Of a stretch of DNA of 36,891 nucleotides, positions 18,501 to 25,747 are shown piece by piece. Within the stretch, counting starts at the first letter, position 1. Each line of letters opens with the position of its first letter. The notes beneath the pieces are model-generated. The model saw nothing but the letters and a program-made list of their open reading frames with translations, was not told the DNA's origin and ran no database searches. The DNA is from Anaerolineae bacterium. Lineage in GTDB: Bacteria > Chloroflexota > Anaerolineae > Anaerolineales > Villigracilaceae. Where the stretch lies: the NCBI GenBank assembly GCA_017303735.1, contig JAFLCF010000019.1, positions 1 to 36,891 of the forward strand, read 5' to 3'. Made by a program: the position numbers and the translations under genes.

Positions 18501-18847
18501 ATATTGAAGCGATCGCCGGCTATTTAGAATTTCATGGGTACACACTGGTGGTTGCAGCCAATGGTATGGATGCTTTGGTCAAAGCCGAAGAACATGACCC
18601 GCAGTTGATCTTGATGGATATTCAGATGCCCGTCATGGATGGATTGGAAGCCATTCGCCGACTACGGGCGAACCCTCGCTTCGACTCCACGCCGATCATT
18701 GCTCTGACCGCCCTTGCCATGACCGGCGACCGTGACCGCTGCCTGCAAGCCGGAGCCGATGAATACATGAGCAAACCAGCCAGCCCCAAAAAGCTTGCCA
18801 TGAAGATCGCCGAGCTGCTGCACAAAAAATACTCGGAGAATACCTGA
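15587..18847 (+). CDS. Hybrid sensor histidine kinase (2 TM-PAS-GAF-PAS-GAF-HisKA-HATPase-REC)
   Basis: A 1086-residue kinase. Two N-terminal membrane helices (about 11-27 and 48-66) enclose only some 20 residues, so sensing is probably cytoplasmic. Domains follow in order: PAS (about 84-198), GAF (about 225-375), PAS (about 388-507), GAF (about 525-675), a coiled linker, HisKA with H720 in NMSHELRTP, HATPase with N839, DNGIG (869-873) and GSGLGLAL (899-906), and a receiver domain with acidic residues E967/D968, phospho-acceptor D1011 and K1063. Each PAS ends in the DITERK motif. No partner regulator is adjacent, and the fused receiver implies a phosphorelay to a distant protein. GAGG four bases before the ATG supports the start. 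Confidence 0.93.
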   Translation: MKFHRIWADLRVTLLYALFGGIWILFSDRALETLASDTSTLTILQTYKGWFYVTASALLLFFLLRNETAHRSAAENKLHENEEKYRLLFENSMDAIMLTAPDDGAILSANPAACRLFGMTEREITRFGREGVIDVTDPRLQAALEERKRTGKFRGELTFTRRDGFKFEGDVSTVIFKDKDGLSRTSLIIRDITERKKIEEQLVQMKRLYATLSQVNQTIVRVKDRADLYQSICDVSVEYGEFALAWIAILDEKTGDVNPVAASGLDVAQWPFETVNIHTGSLTGGLLASAIRTSQVITSSNVMTDERTASAKDIIAQYGYKSSSAIPFQVRGKTIGALLLISQKEGIFNAEEEQLLLKEMGGDISFALDTLETEAEHARAEDSLRKSEENFSKAFLSSPAALLITRLADGLFLEVNKAYLSIVGYSRMELIGHKTTEFNIFVNLEDRKAIVERLLATGSVHNFETSIRNRSGEIRHIFASQEIIKFNGDEDCILSSFIDITERKKAELQVQEQLQRLKGLRIIDQSITSSLDIHVILNVVLQQVLNLLKADATAILLLNPSTQTLDYAVGQGFYTKEIEQTSIPLGEGLAGQVGMEQKSLHISDLPAIGDRFIRAEKLKEDHFVQYIGVPLVAKGSIKGVMEIFQRTTTQFDEEWLGFLEALADQAAIAIENAQLFEGLQRSNSELEQRVHSRTTDLLRMNKELEHANHAKDEFLANMSHELRTPLTGILGMTESIQLNTYGQVTKEQVKALKNIETSGTHLLTLINDILDLSKTEAGKLDIYPEMVNVEEVCQTSLIFIKEQARKKSIKVEYQQRVNVKTLFADPRRLKQILINLLSNAVKFTPENGKVTLSVRADLEMEQIHFSVQDNGIGISQENLQRLFTPFTQVDGQLNRQYEGSGLGLALVLRLAEIHGGSVSVESEVGVGSNFTVSLPWQHQPVKQIEQLQPESPADQLAASHGLLLLAEDNEANIEAIAGYLEFHGYTLVVAANGMDALVKAEEHDPQLILMDIQMPVMDGLEAIRRLRANPRFDSTPIIALTALAMTGDRDRCLQAGADEYMSKPASPKKLAMKIAELLHKKYSENT

Positions 18848-18907
18848 GAGCAACTCTTGCAATGTCCAAGCTGGTTTGATGCATACCCCTCATGATAAAC
18901 TTTGCAT

Positions 18908-18967
18908 ATGACAACTGCTACTGCTCAAGCCAACCCAAACATCGCATTCACTAAGTTGTCACAATAG
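18908..18967 (+). pseudogene. 5' remnant of a mevalonate (di)phosphate decarboxylase gene
   Basis: The ATG at 18908 opens a 19-codon frame, M-TTATAQANPNIAFTK-LSQ-stop. It matches the first residues of the complete decarboxylase at 35004 (ATAQAHPNIAFIK) over 13 codons, then similarity stops at about 18955. DNA identity in this stretch is moderate with several silent changes, so it is not a fresh duplication. This looks like the surviving start of an older mvaD allele whose remainder was lost or displaced by the inserted segment to the right. Confidence 0.7.
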
Positions 18968-19039
18968 AACACAGTTCGTGGTGACTGCAAGGCTGGTTTT
19001 GCCCCTAAAAACGGCAAAATCGCAAGAAATTAATGCAAA

Positions 19040-19073
19040 AAATGACGCTCCCTCAATTGAGGGAGCGTCATTT
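19040..19073. terminator. Perfect 34-bp palindrome, bidirectional terminator-like
   Basis: AAATGACGCTCCCTCAA and its exact complement meet without a gap (17-bp arms, effective loop from the central CAATTG). The AAA/TTT ends could work on either strand. It lies 73 bases after the mvaD remnant. Confidence 0.65.
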
Positions 19074-19253
19074 CCATACTCGAAGTTAGAGTAATGAATG
19101 CCGCGATGAATCCCTGGGGGCAGGAATACACACAATTGGACATATTTTAACTGCAGTGTCAGAAACAGGAATTGGCATTTGGGAGTAAATTTCAAATCAC
19201 CCCATCAAAACATACAATGAGAAGCTTTTTGTAGCATCAAAGTATATGGCTGC

Positions 19254-19441
19254 TTATAAGGTATCAAATTTGTACCTTGCCAGACATATTCGAATGAGGT
19301 CATGATGTGGAAATCATGGTCTCGATTTCAATCGTTTCAATTTAAGTGGGATTGATAAGTTAGTGCCATTATCCTAGCGTCAAAGAAGGAGTCATTCTAA
19401 GCAGAGTATGACTGCCATCCTTATTGATGGGATATGTTTAA
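19254..19441 (+). repeat. Long diverged direct repeat, left copy
   Basis: About 188 bases align with 33005-33196 in the same orientation. Shared blocks include GCYGCYTAT just upstream, TGTRCC, GACA-ATYCGA, GTGGAAA, GAYTTCAA, AGTRGGATTGATA, CGTCAA-GAAGGAGTC, and TTGATGGGAT followed by TTTAAT. In one frame both copies end in a similar peptide (VSNLYLARHIRMRS-stop here, ISDMCPAGQIRLRL-stop in the other), followed by a conserved non-coding part. This suggests the 3' end plus terminal region of a lost mobile gene. Confidence 0.72.
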
Positions 19442-19653
19442 TCGCTCAATATATTGATAATTTGACATGACTTAGATTAAGTTACGATGTCAACTGGACT
19501 CGCTCATCTTTGCGAAGAACACCCATCACTAACACATGTGTGAACAGACTAGCACACAAAGCCCTTCCCCTCACATGCATTGCGCTCAATAGTTGAAAGG
19601 CTAATGCCGCTGATGACTACACCGATGATTGTCTGGTGCAGTGGAGTTCGCGC

Positions 19654-20325
19654 TCAGTCCAACCCCGTCTTGCCGCGAACCCAGTACGCCTTCGTCTTAA
19701 TGTTCTGTACACCAGCGCTGCGGAGAGCTTCTCGTACACTAACGACAAGCTCTGAGCCACCAGTCAGTGCAACGAGTGCGTTGGGGGAGATTGACAGTTT
19801 GGCGGTTACCGCACGGACAGTGGAGACGGTGTCTCCGCGCGCTATGATATCTATTTGGTGGAGTCCAACCGACCTGGCTGCGTCCCTAACCTCGGAGGCT
19901 GCCTCTGTCTGAATGATGGTCTGGATCTGTCCCGGCCTCTCAGACTCGAAGGCGGCAGCAACTGCGATACTGGTCTCATCCCCAATGATTATTGCGGGTC
20001 CAGCATTTACTGTCAACGAGTGCTGAGGGCCTATAAACCACAACTCCTCGCCCATCTGGGCGTTCGACATCCAAAGCGCACCAGGACCGTCAATATGTTT
20101 CCATGCGAGCAGCACCATGCCATCCGCCGATGGGATAGGCGTATATGTCCGCATATCATCGGAGGGCAGCAGAAGCTGTACTTTTGTACCAGCGGAGAAT
20201 CTCTGCACATCATCGCACTGCAAGAGTAACCGCTGAAAGCCGCCGATCTTTTGAACGTCGACAACGATGGCGCGCTTAAGCACTGCATTGGCAAGCAAGC
20301 GTACGAGTTTCCCTTTAGTTGACAT
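19654..20325 (-). CDS. Siderophore-interacting-protein (SIP) family flavin reductase
   Basis: A 223-residue member of the SIP family of NAD(P)H-dependent ferric-chelate reductases. The FAD-binding RTYTP motif lies at 59-63. GDETSIAVAAAF (115-126) is the typical start of the NAD(P)H-binding half. The characteristic end is AYWVRGKTG (213-221). These cytoplasmic enzymes reduce iron in siderophores, but relatives reduce other acceptors. It is the last gene of the minus-strand operon, 79 bases after the SDR upstream. The ribosome binding site is weak (AAAGAGA). Confidence 0.85.
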   Translation of the reverse strand: MSTKGKLVRLLANAVLKRAIVVDVQKIGGFQRLLLQCDDVQRFSAGTKVQLLLPSDDMRTYTPIPSADGMVLLAWKHIDGPGALWMSNAQMGEELWFIGPQHSLTVNAGPAIIIGDETSIAVAAAFESERPGQIQTIIQTEAASEVRDAARSVGLHQIDIIARGDTVSTVRAVTAKLSISPNALVALTGGSELVVSVREALRSAGVQNIKTKAYWVRGKTGLD

Positions 20326-20404
20326 TATTTGTTTCTCTTTCGAGGGCGTCCATTGGCTGTCTCCGTTATGAGTTGCATTGTATATCTGCCTTGTGCCTTG
20401 CGCA

Positions 20405-21247
20405 TCAGGTCAACCTGGAAAGTTGTATGCTCTTTTCCCAAAGCTGCTTCGACAACCTTTCATCGTCCACTTGTATCCCGTGGATCGGTACTTCTCGGCA
20501 CTTAGCAAAATACTTGCCCGTGACACCGGTAATTCCCGGATCGCTTGCGAGAAACACTGATGTCTGGGCACCCTTTTCAGGTGTGGTGGATATCAGATGA
20601 ATGAGCATCCTTATCAGCCAAGGCTGGCTGTCCATAATGGTGGTCTTGACCAACCCAGGCTCCAACGCGTTAACTGTTACACCTGTGCGAGTGAGCATCT
20701 TTGCTAGTTCGCGGGTGAAGAGGATCAAAGCAAGCTTAGTGGGCCCGTTCGCACCGAAACTGGAGTACTTACCATTTTCTAGCATTAGATTATTGAGGTC
20801 GATCCTGGCTCCGCGGATCAGTGTTGCGACATTGACGATCCGTGCAGGCGCCGACTGCTTGAGTCGATCAAGCAGAAGATTAGTCAAGAGGAAGTGCGAG
20901 AGGTAGTTGGTGGCAAACATCTTTTCAATACCATCCACGGTTACTTCGCGTTTAGGCAGAAATACAGCGGCGTTGTTGATAAGGACATGGACCTTCTCAT
21001 GGTTTTTCAAAAGCTCGGCTGCGGCACGGCGCACATCTGCTTGAACCGCGAGATCTGCAGCTACGAACTCGATCTTGTTGTTGCCGCTCTCCTTGGCGAT
21101 CTCGGCTCGCGCTTGTTCGCCGCGTTCACGAGACTGACCGAGAATGACGACAGTAGAGCCAAGCTTTGCCAGCGCGACAGCCGTCGCGCGTCCAATGCCG
21201 GCAGTGCCGCCAGTGATCACACAAACTCTATCCTGCATTTGGTTCAT
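20405..21247 (-). CDS. SDR-family protein with altered catalytic residues
   Basis: A 280-residue Rossmann protein with the cofactor motif TGGTAGIG (12-19) and NNAA (91-94), related to retinol-dehydrogenase-like SDRs. The catalytic Lys is present (K171), but the Tyr four residues before it is N167 (GANGPTK), and the Ser expected after IVNV is A141. It may therefore bind NAD(P) without normal oxidoreductase activity, or be decaying. The start at 21247 (MNQMQDR) is chosen because the longer frame from 21295 overlaps the end of the upstream SDR gene and adds a non-SDR extension. The gap to that gene is 16 bases, so they are cotranscribed. Confidence 0.82.
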   Translation of the reverse strand: MNQMQDRVCVITGGTAGIGRATAVALAKLGSTVVILGQSRERGEQARAEIAKESGNNKIEFVAADLAVQADVRRAAAELLKNHEKVHVLINNAAVFLPKREVTVDGIEKMFATNYLSHFLLTNLLLDRLKQSAPARIVNVATLIRGARIDLNNLMLENGKYSSFGANGPTKLALILFTRELAKMLTRTGVTVNALEPGLVKTTIMDSQPWLIRMLIHLISTTPEKGAQTSVFLASDPGITGVTGKYFAKCREVPIHGIQVDDERLSKQLWEKSIQLSRLT

Positions 21248-21263
21248 GTTGCGTACCAGTCCC

Positions 21264-22214
21264 TCACTCGATTCCAACCATCGCCGCACTCTCACGCCAC
21301 AGCTGATCCTGTGATTTCCGATCTCGCGCTAGTTCCGAAGGATCGGGGAAGGTTACTTTGCCCTTGACCAGTGAAACATAGATGTGACCTTGTGGGGGAG
21401 CGATAGTACCCAGCGCAACATCGGTGAGCATCTTTCCCGAATGTTCGGGTGTGTTCATTACGAATTCGGGGCGGAACAGACCGACCAACGGGTAGAGCGT
21501 ATGAGCAATGACGCTAAAGAGCGCTCTCTGCAAAGCTGAGGCATCGCTACCGCCAACACCGCCGGTGAGCCCCGGGTTGAAGGCGATTACGCTGATATCA
21601 TGTGCTTTCACCTCATCCAGCCGAGCGGCGGACTGTGCGGTCATCAGATTGCATAGCTTCGATACCGAGTAGGCGCGAATACCATCGCCGGAACCACCCT
21701 TGGTCGGATGCGCCCACTCCTCAAGATCGAATGACTTGGGGCGGAGTGCCTCAAAGGGCGGGTTGTGCATGTTGCTCGATGTGATCACGAGGCGGCTATG
21801 GTCAGCCATCCTTGGGAGCAGGAGCCGGACAAGTAGATAGTGAGCAAGATGGTTTACTGCAAACGCCAACCCGTAGCCCTCAGCACTGAGTTGGTCGGCG
21901 TCTGACCCACGCATACCGGCATTGAGGACAAGCAAATCGATTCGTGTGTCGCCGAGTCGCTTCACGACAGCATCTGCGAACTCACGAACGCTGACGAGTG
22001 ATGCAAGATCGAGGGGAACAACTTCTACACCGTGCGGCACGCTTCGTCCGCTTCCACGGGCACCAATGATGACCCGTGTGTTGGGCAGCGCGGCGAAGTG
22101 CCGCACGGTATGGACACCAAAACCGCTTGTTGCTCCGGTCATGACGACAACACGTTGCCGTTGTGTTTGCTCCTCGTCTGCTTGTTGATATAAAGTATTA
22201 TTTTCTTTTTTCAT
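21264..22214 (-). CDS. Short-chain dehydrogenase/reductase
   Basis: A 316-residue classical SDR of the protochlorophyllide/retinol-dehydrogenase-like type. It has the nucleotide-binding motif TGATSGFG near residue 25, NAG in LVLNAGM, catalytic Ser in VITSSNMH, and catalytic Tyr/Lys in YSVSK. The set is intact, so it should be an active NAD(P)-dependent oxidoreductase on an unknown substrate. It is directly followed by the second, degenerate SDR gene. The base composition is GC-richer than the sirtuin gene upstream. Confidence 0.87.
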   Translation of the reverse strand: MKKENNTLYQQADEEQTQRQRVVVMTGATSGFGVHTVRHFAALPNTRVIIGARGSGRSVPHGVEVVPLDLASLVSVREFADAVVKRLGDTRIDLLVLNAGMRGSDADQLSAEGYGLAFAVNHLAHYLLVRLLLPRMADHSRLVITSSNMHNPPFEALRPKSFDLEEWAHPTKGGSGDGIRAYSVSKLCNLMTAQSAARLDEVKAHDISVIAFNPGLTGGVGGSDASALQRALFSVIAHTLYPLVGLFRPEFVMNTPEHSGKMLTDVALGTIAPPQGHIYVSLVKGKVTFPDPSELARDRKSQDQLWRESAAMVGIE

Positions 22215-22282
22215 ATTTGTTTTCCTATAAGTAAACAGGTTTTAATTATGATTGCCACTAAACCAATGCCTTCATATTATTT

Positions 22283-22984
22283 TTATTTCAATAAACTAAA
22301 TACATCATCCGCTTCTTCACGAATATTTAGTTCTGCCATGCGATCAAACTGTGTTTGATTCGGATTTATTTGCACCACTTTCGCCTGTGGATTGATATGG
22401 TTGAAATAGCCGCTGTAACTGCCTTTCGCTCCGACGATCATCACTAATTCTGCCTGCGACATCCATCTGCCGGCCTTTTGATAATCTTCATTTGACACGC
22501 CAATGTGCGAATAGACTGGAAACGACACAACAACGCCCTTACATTTTTGACATCGTGGAGCTTTCCCCTGATTCCATATATGAACGTCATCATGGTGCTG
22601 TTCACATTTCAGACACTTGTTTATTCCATAGCTTCCCTGGATTTCAGCGACATTCTTTGAACCTGCGAAGGTATGCAAACAATCAATATTGGTTGTAATA
22701 ACGCCATGCACCCGATCATGTTTTTCAAGGTCTGCTATTTTTTTGTGGGTGATACTTGGTCCGGTAATAAACATGGCTTTCAAGAAAGTTTTTTGCAGTA
22801 ACTTGTAGCTATGTTCAGGACGGGCCCGTACCATTCCTTCCAGGCTGGTCTGCATCACATGAAGAACATTCATATGCTCCATGTCCATAATTCCGACCGG
22901 CATTGAAATACCAGCCCCTGTAATCACGATGGTGTGATGGCTTGTATCAATAAATTGTTGTAACAGTAAAATTTGTTTGTCCAT
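22283..22984 (-). CDS. Divergent sirtuin-like protein with His-to-Gln active-site change
   Basis: A 233-residue SIR2-family protein with GAGIS (23-27), TTNIDCLH (97-104, N99 and D101), and a structural zinc site C124/C127/C145/C148. The catalytic His of the HG motif is Q116 (EIQGSYG; the codon reads CAG). The usual GTS loop is replaced by GAKGSYSGYF (185-194). Standard deacetylation needs that His. The same His-to-Gln change is known in class M sirtuins, which ADP-ribosylate proteins, but their usual partners (macrodomain, lipoyl carrier) are not here. The ATG at 22984 is preferred over the upstream TTG at 23035. It lies mid-operon. Confidence 0.8.
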   Translation of the reverse strand: MDKQILLLQQFIDTSHHTIVITGAGISMPVGIMDMEHMNVLHVMQTSLEGMVRARPEHSYKLLQKTFLKAMFITGPSITHKKIADLEKHDRVHGVITTNIDCLHTFAGSKNVAEIQGSYGINKCLKCEQHHDDVHIWNQGKAPRCQKCKGVVVSFPVYSHIGVSNEDYQKAGRWMSQAELVMIVGAKGSYSGYFNHINPQAKVVQINPNQTQFDRMAELNIREEADDVFSLLK

Positions 22985-23068
22985 GTTCTCATTAAATTGA
23001 CACGATTTACTCTTGTGCGATATGTTCAGGGTCAAGACAAGTCTGATTGGATTTCATATCCCAATGAA

Positions 23069-23716
23069 TCATTCGCCAGATTGAGTTGAACTGATCAACA
23101 TCTGCTTGCCGAAAGAGGCAGGATCATCGATCATTTCCAGCATGGCGGCTGCAACATCTGCCCTTTGCGTACGAGGCGCTCCGGGCATTTTCTGACCGGA
23201 AGCAGCATACATAATGGTGGGGGACGCAGTCCGCTGACCGTTAAAAAGCGGCCCAGGATGTATGGTCGTCCAGTTCAAGCCTGAACCTGTCAATTGTGAT
23301 TCTCCAGCCTGGTGGTCATCGAAATGTTTCCGTAAAAAAGTACTACATCCAAACCGGTATGGATAACGGGTATTGCTAAATGTGTCACCCACGCCGAGCG
23401 CGGACAATACGATTACACGTTTCACACCAGCTTTATTTGCTGCTGATATGATAGCCGGCACAGCAATGCTATATAGAGGGGTAAAGGGTTGACCGATTTT
23501 CCATCCGAGGATCAACGCTATAGCATCACAGCCAGCGAAGGCCTTACTCAATTTATCCACTTCATTAAGTTGCCCTCCGACAATACTCAAGCCCGGGGCG
23601 GGGTTCACTGCTTCAGGACGCCTCACATAAGCTACGACCTCATGCCCTGCTGCAAGAGCCTGGCTTACCAATTGGCTGCCAGTTTGACTGGTAGCTCCTA
23701 CTACTGCAATTTTCAT
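23069..23716 (-). CDS. NmrA-like atypical SDR / NAD(P)-binding protein
   Basis: A 215-residue Rossmann protein starting MKIAVVGATSQTG, the atypical-SDR nucleotide-binding motif, with the family's usual LSALGVGD after strand 5 and a WTTIHPGPL segment (about 148-156). Members sense NAD(P) redox state, act as quinone reductases, or remodel flavins. AGGAAAGGAAA upstream supports the start. It is part of the minus-strand operon, 36 bases after the cytochrome b561 gene. Confidence 0.82.
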   Translation of the reverse strand: MKIAVVGATSQTGSQLVSQALAAGHEVVAYVRRPEAVNPAPGLSIVGGQLNEVDKLSKAFAGCDAIALILGWKIGQPFTPLYSIAVPAIISAANKAGVKRVIVLSALGVGDTFSNTRYPYRFGCSTFLRKHFDDHQAGESQLTGSGLNWTTIHPGPLFNGQRTASPTIMYAASGQKMPGAPRTQRADVAAAMLEMIDDPASFGKQMLISSTQSGE

Positions 23717-23752
23717 AAGAGATTTCCTTTCCTAATCAACTACGGCGCAGTT

Positions 23753-24286
23753 CTATTTTCCAAACCACATGCGCGAGAACAGTTTATCCTTGAGGAACCA
23801 CTGATGATAGAATGCCGCTCCAACATGGAGGAGGAAGAGCAGGAACAGCACGGGCGCGATAAATTCATGCACTAGACGTGGGGGGAAGATGTAGAAGTCT
23901 GATGGAAGCGAGCCGACGCCGCCAAAAACGATCTGTGGAAGCCCCGCCTGAGCGGAGAGGGTAAGTCCGCTGAGTGCCATGAGGAAAACAAAGAGGTAGA
24001 GAGCATAATGCACACACTTGCCAAGCCCGTCGAGGAATGCTGAACCTGTTGAGACGTAGGCGGGTTGCGGTGTCCTCATCCGCACAACAAAGCGGGTAAT
24101 GATTACGAGGAGAATGGTAATACCCAGTAACATATGAATCGCAAGCGGGGTCAGTTTAGCGACTGTGTCGTTTGGAATGCGAGACGTTGTCTCGCCGAGG
24201 ATGAATTCCGCGAGAATGAGCAAAAAGGTCAGCCAGTGAAGAGTGACCATCAATGGACTGTAACGGGTGGGGGTAGTTTTTGTCAT
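23753..24286 (-). CDS. Cytochrome b561 family membrane protein
   Basis: A 177-residue protein with four TM helices (about 14-31, 48-68, 92-110, 138-158) and His residues placed as heme ligands (H17, H51, H140, H154). Start and family style (RYSPLMVTLHWLTFLLIL) match prokaryotic CybB-type cytochromes, which move electrons between a quinone pool or superoxide and other carriers. AAGGAAA lies six bases before the ATG. With the flavin reductase and SDRs downstream, it makes this a redox operon. Confidence 0.88.
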   Translation of the reverse strand: MTKTTPTRYSPLMVTLHWLTFLLILAEFILGETTSRIPNDTVAKLTPLAIHMLLGITILLVIITRFVVRMRTPQPAYVSTGSAFLDGLGKCVHYALYLFVFLMALSGLTLSAQAGLPQIVFGGVGSLPSDFYIFPPRLVHEFIAPVLFLLFLLHVGAAFYHQWFLKDKLFSRMWFGK

Positions 24287-24348
24287 AGGATTTTCCTTGG
24301 AGATTTCCTTTGGTTAATTTGATTGACGATTATTTGCAATGAAAACAA

Positions 24349-25581
24349 TCAAAGCCGTTCAACGAGCCAGTCGAACAAATACTCTGTTGCCGTGGCGTAA
24401 CTTCCCATTTGGCAATGCAACTGCGCAGTAGTGGTTTCATCAAACAACATGTAGTCCTTGGGACATTGCAGAGCATCAAAAAACTTTTGCGCCTGACCCG
24501 GCATCATTTCCCCCGTTCCATCCATGACCAGCATCTGGCATGTGATTTGGTCTACAACGGCGGTGTTGTCATAGGCTTGAAGCGCCTTAACCACATCCTG
24601 GACTGTATTCGGCACCCCATGTTTCCATGCATAGTCTTGAACCAGAGATTTCATAAATGGCGGGCGCAAAAAGCCTGGCAATTTGCTCATGCTTTGTAAT
24701 CGGCTGATGATTGCACTTCCCCAGCTTAGGTTTCCGGTGTCGGCGATGCAGACTTTGATTCGTTTCTCGAAGGCTGCGGCTCGCGGCACCAGAAAACCGC
24801 CGAAGCTCAAACCCATCAGCCCAATTCTTGATGGATCGACTCCTGGAATTTGCAATGCGAAGTCGACCACGGGTGTTACGACATTCTCCCAGTCGGGTCT
24901 AAATCGAAGATTATTGAGTCTTAATGCATACCCTTGTCCGGGACCGTCATATACCAGACAGTGAATCCCTCGGCGGATGGCGCCATCGTAGACCCAACGC
25001 GTATCTTCGGCAAAAGTGTCCCGCCCCGGTGTAATGATGAGCAGCGGCGCTTTGTCTCCCGCAACCGGTGATCTGTAGAAGTGCCCGGGGAGAAAACTAT
25101 TTTCGTAAGGAATTTCAACATACTTTCCTGGGTAACCAGACAATTCAAGGTAGCGTTCATAGCACTTTGAGTGAGCATGTGAATACTCTCTGATGCGTGA
25201 ATCGTTGGGCTGGCTAAATGCCATTAAAGAGACACGCCAGTACGTCGATGCCCGAAGGTAGGCGGTGGAGGCGGTCACATATTTGCCGGCCTGATCTGCC
25301 TTTTCAGCTCGAGCTTGTAGTCGGTACGCCATATTGCTCCAGGCGCTGATCCAGTGCTCTTCGTCACTTTCTGTAAGCTGGCTCACGGACTCGAGGACCT
25401 CTCCGATGTCCGACATGCCGTATAGCGTCAAACCAAGAACGTGTTTCACCAAGGCATCCATCAAGATATTCTTGCTAAACCTGGTGGATGTCCAATGTGT
25501 TCCTGAAACGGCGGGGCTGTCCAGGTTCACCGCCTTTGATTGACTTGTCTTGAGTTGGTTGGTGGCGTTTTGAAGCGTCAT
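24349..25581 (-). CDS. Alpha/beta hydrolase with helical N-terminal domain
   Basis: A 410-residue hydrolase. A helical domain (about 1-150) precedes an alpha/beta core with nucleophile S259 in GLSFGG, an oxyanion region at TPGRDTF (184-190), acid D354 in MDGTGE, and His389 in LHCQMG. The layout resembles the group including 2,6-dihydropseudooxynicotine hydrolase and FrsA-like enzymes, which cleave C-C or ester bonds in aromatic or ketone substrates. The exact substrate cannot be read from sequence. It is the first gene of the minus-strand operon, transcribed away from the PadR gene. Confidence 0.85.
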   Translation of the reverse strand: MTLQNATNQLKTSQSKAVNLDSPAVSGTHWTSTRFSKNILMDALVKHVLGLTLYGMSDIGEVLESVSQLTESDEEHWISAWSNMAYRLQARAEKADQAGKYVTASTAYLRASTYWRVSLMAFSQPNDSRIREYSHAHSKCYERYLELSGYPGKYVEIPYENSFLPGHFYRSPVAGDKAPLLIITPGRDTFAEDTRWVYDGAIRRGIHCLVYDGPGQGYALRLNNLRFRPDWENVVTPVVDFALQIPGVDPSRIGLMGLSFGGFLVPRAAAFEKRIKVCIADTGNLSWGSAIISRLQSMSKLPGFLRPPFMKSLVQDYAWKHGVPNTVQDVVKALQAYDNTAVVDQITCQMLVMDGTGEMMPGQAQKFFDALQCPKDYMLFDETTTAQLHCQMGSYATATEYLFDWLVERL

Positions 25582-25649
25582 ATGATAATTTCCTTCTTCT
25601 CCTCGCTTTCCTTGCTAGGGGAGAACATTTATGCTAGAATAGTAATCGC

Positions 25650-25707
25650 CTTACATATGTCAGACTATTACATATAATTTAATATCATAGAGATTTACAT
25701 ATGTCAA
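25650..25707. promoter_or_regulatory. Divergent promoter with repeated PadR-type operators
   Basis: TTACATATGTCA occurs twice (25651-25662 and 25695-25706) with a half-matching TTACATATAATT between (25669-25680). The core ACATATGT is palindromic, and the two full sites are 44 bases apart, about four helical turns. On the plus strand CTTACA (25650-25655) and TATAAT (25673-25678) form a 17-base-spaced promoter for the PadR gene. On the minus strand TTGACA (25702-25707) and TATTAA (25679-25684), also 17 apart, face the hydrolase operon. The operators overlap both promoters, as expected for a repressor that also controls itself. Confidence 0.72.
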
Positions 25708-25747
25708 TACCTAACATAAAACACGCAGCACCAAAAGAAGGAATTCC

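Larger units (their letters stand above)
18968..19653. other. Gene-free stretch at the left edge of the accessory segment
   Basis: No credible gene is present. It contains the perfect palindrome at 19040-19073 and the left copy of the long direct repeat at 19254-19441, which includes a degraded reading frame ending HIRMRS-stop near 19310. The remainder (19442-19653) is plain sequence running into the 3' end of the SIP-family gene. The density of broken similarity suggests mobile-element debris. Confidence 0.6.

Noticed and set aside
18959..19195. 78-codon minus-strand frame
   Set aside because: It crosses the perfect palindrome at 19040-19073, has no ribosome binding site, and lies in mobile-element debris.
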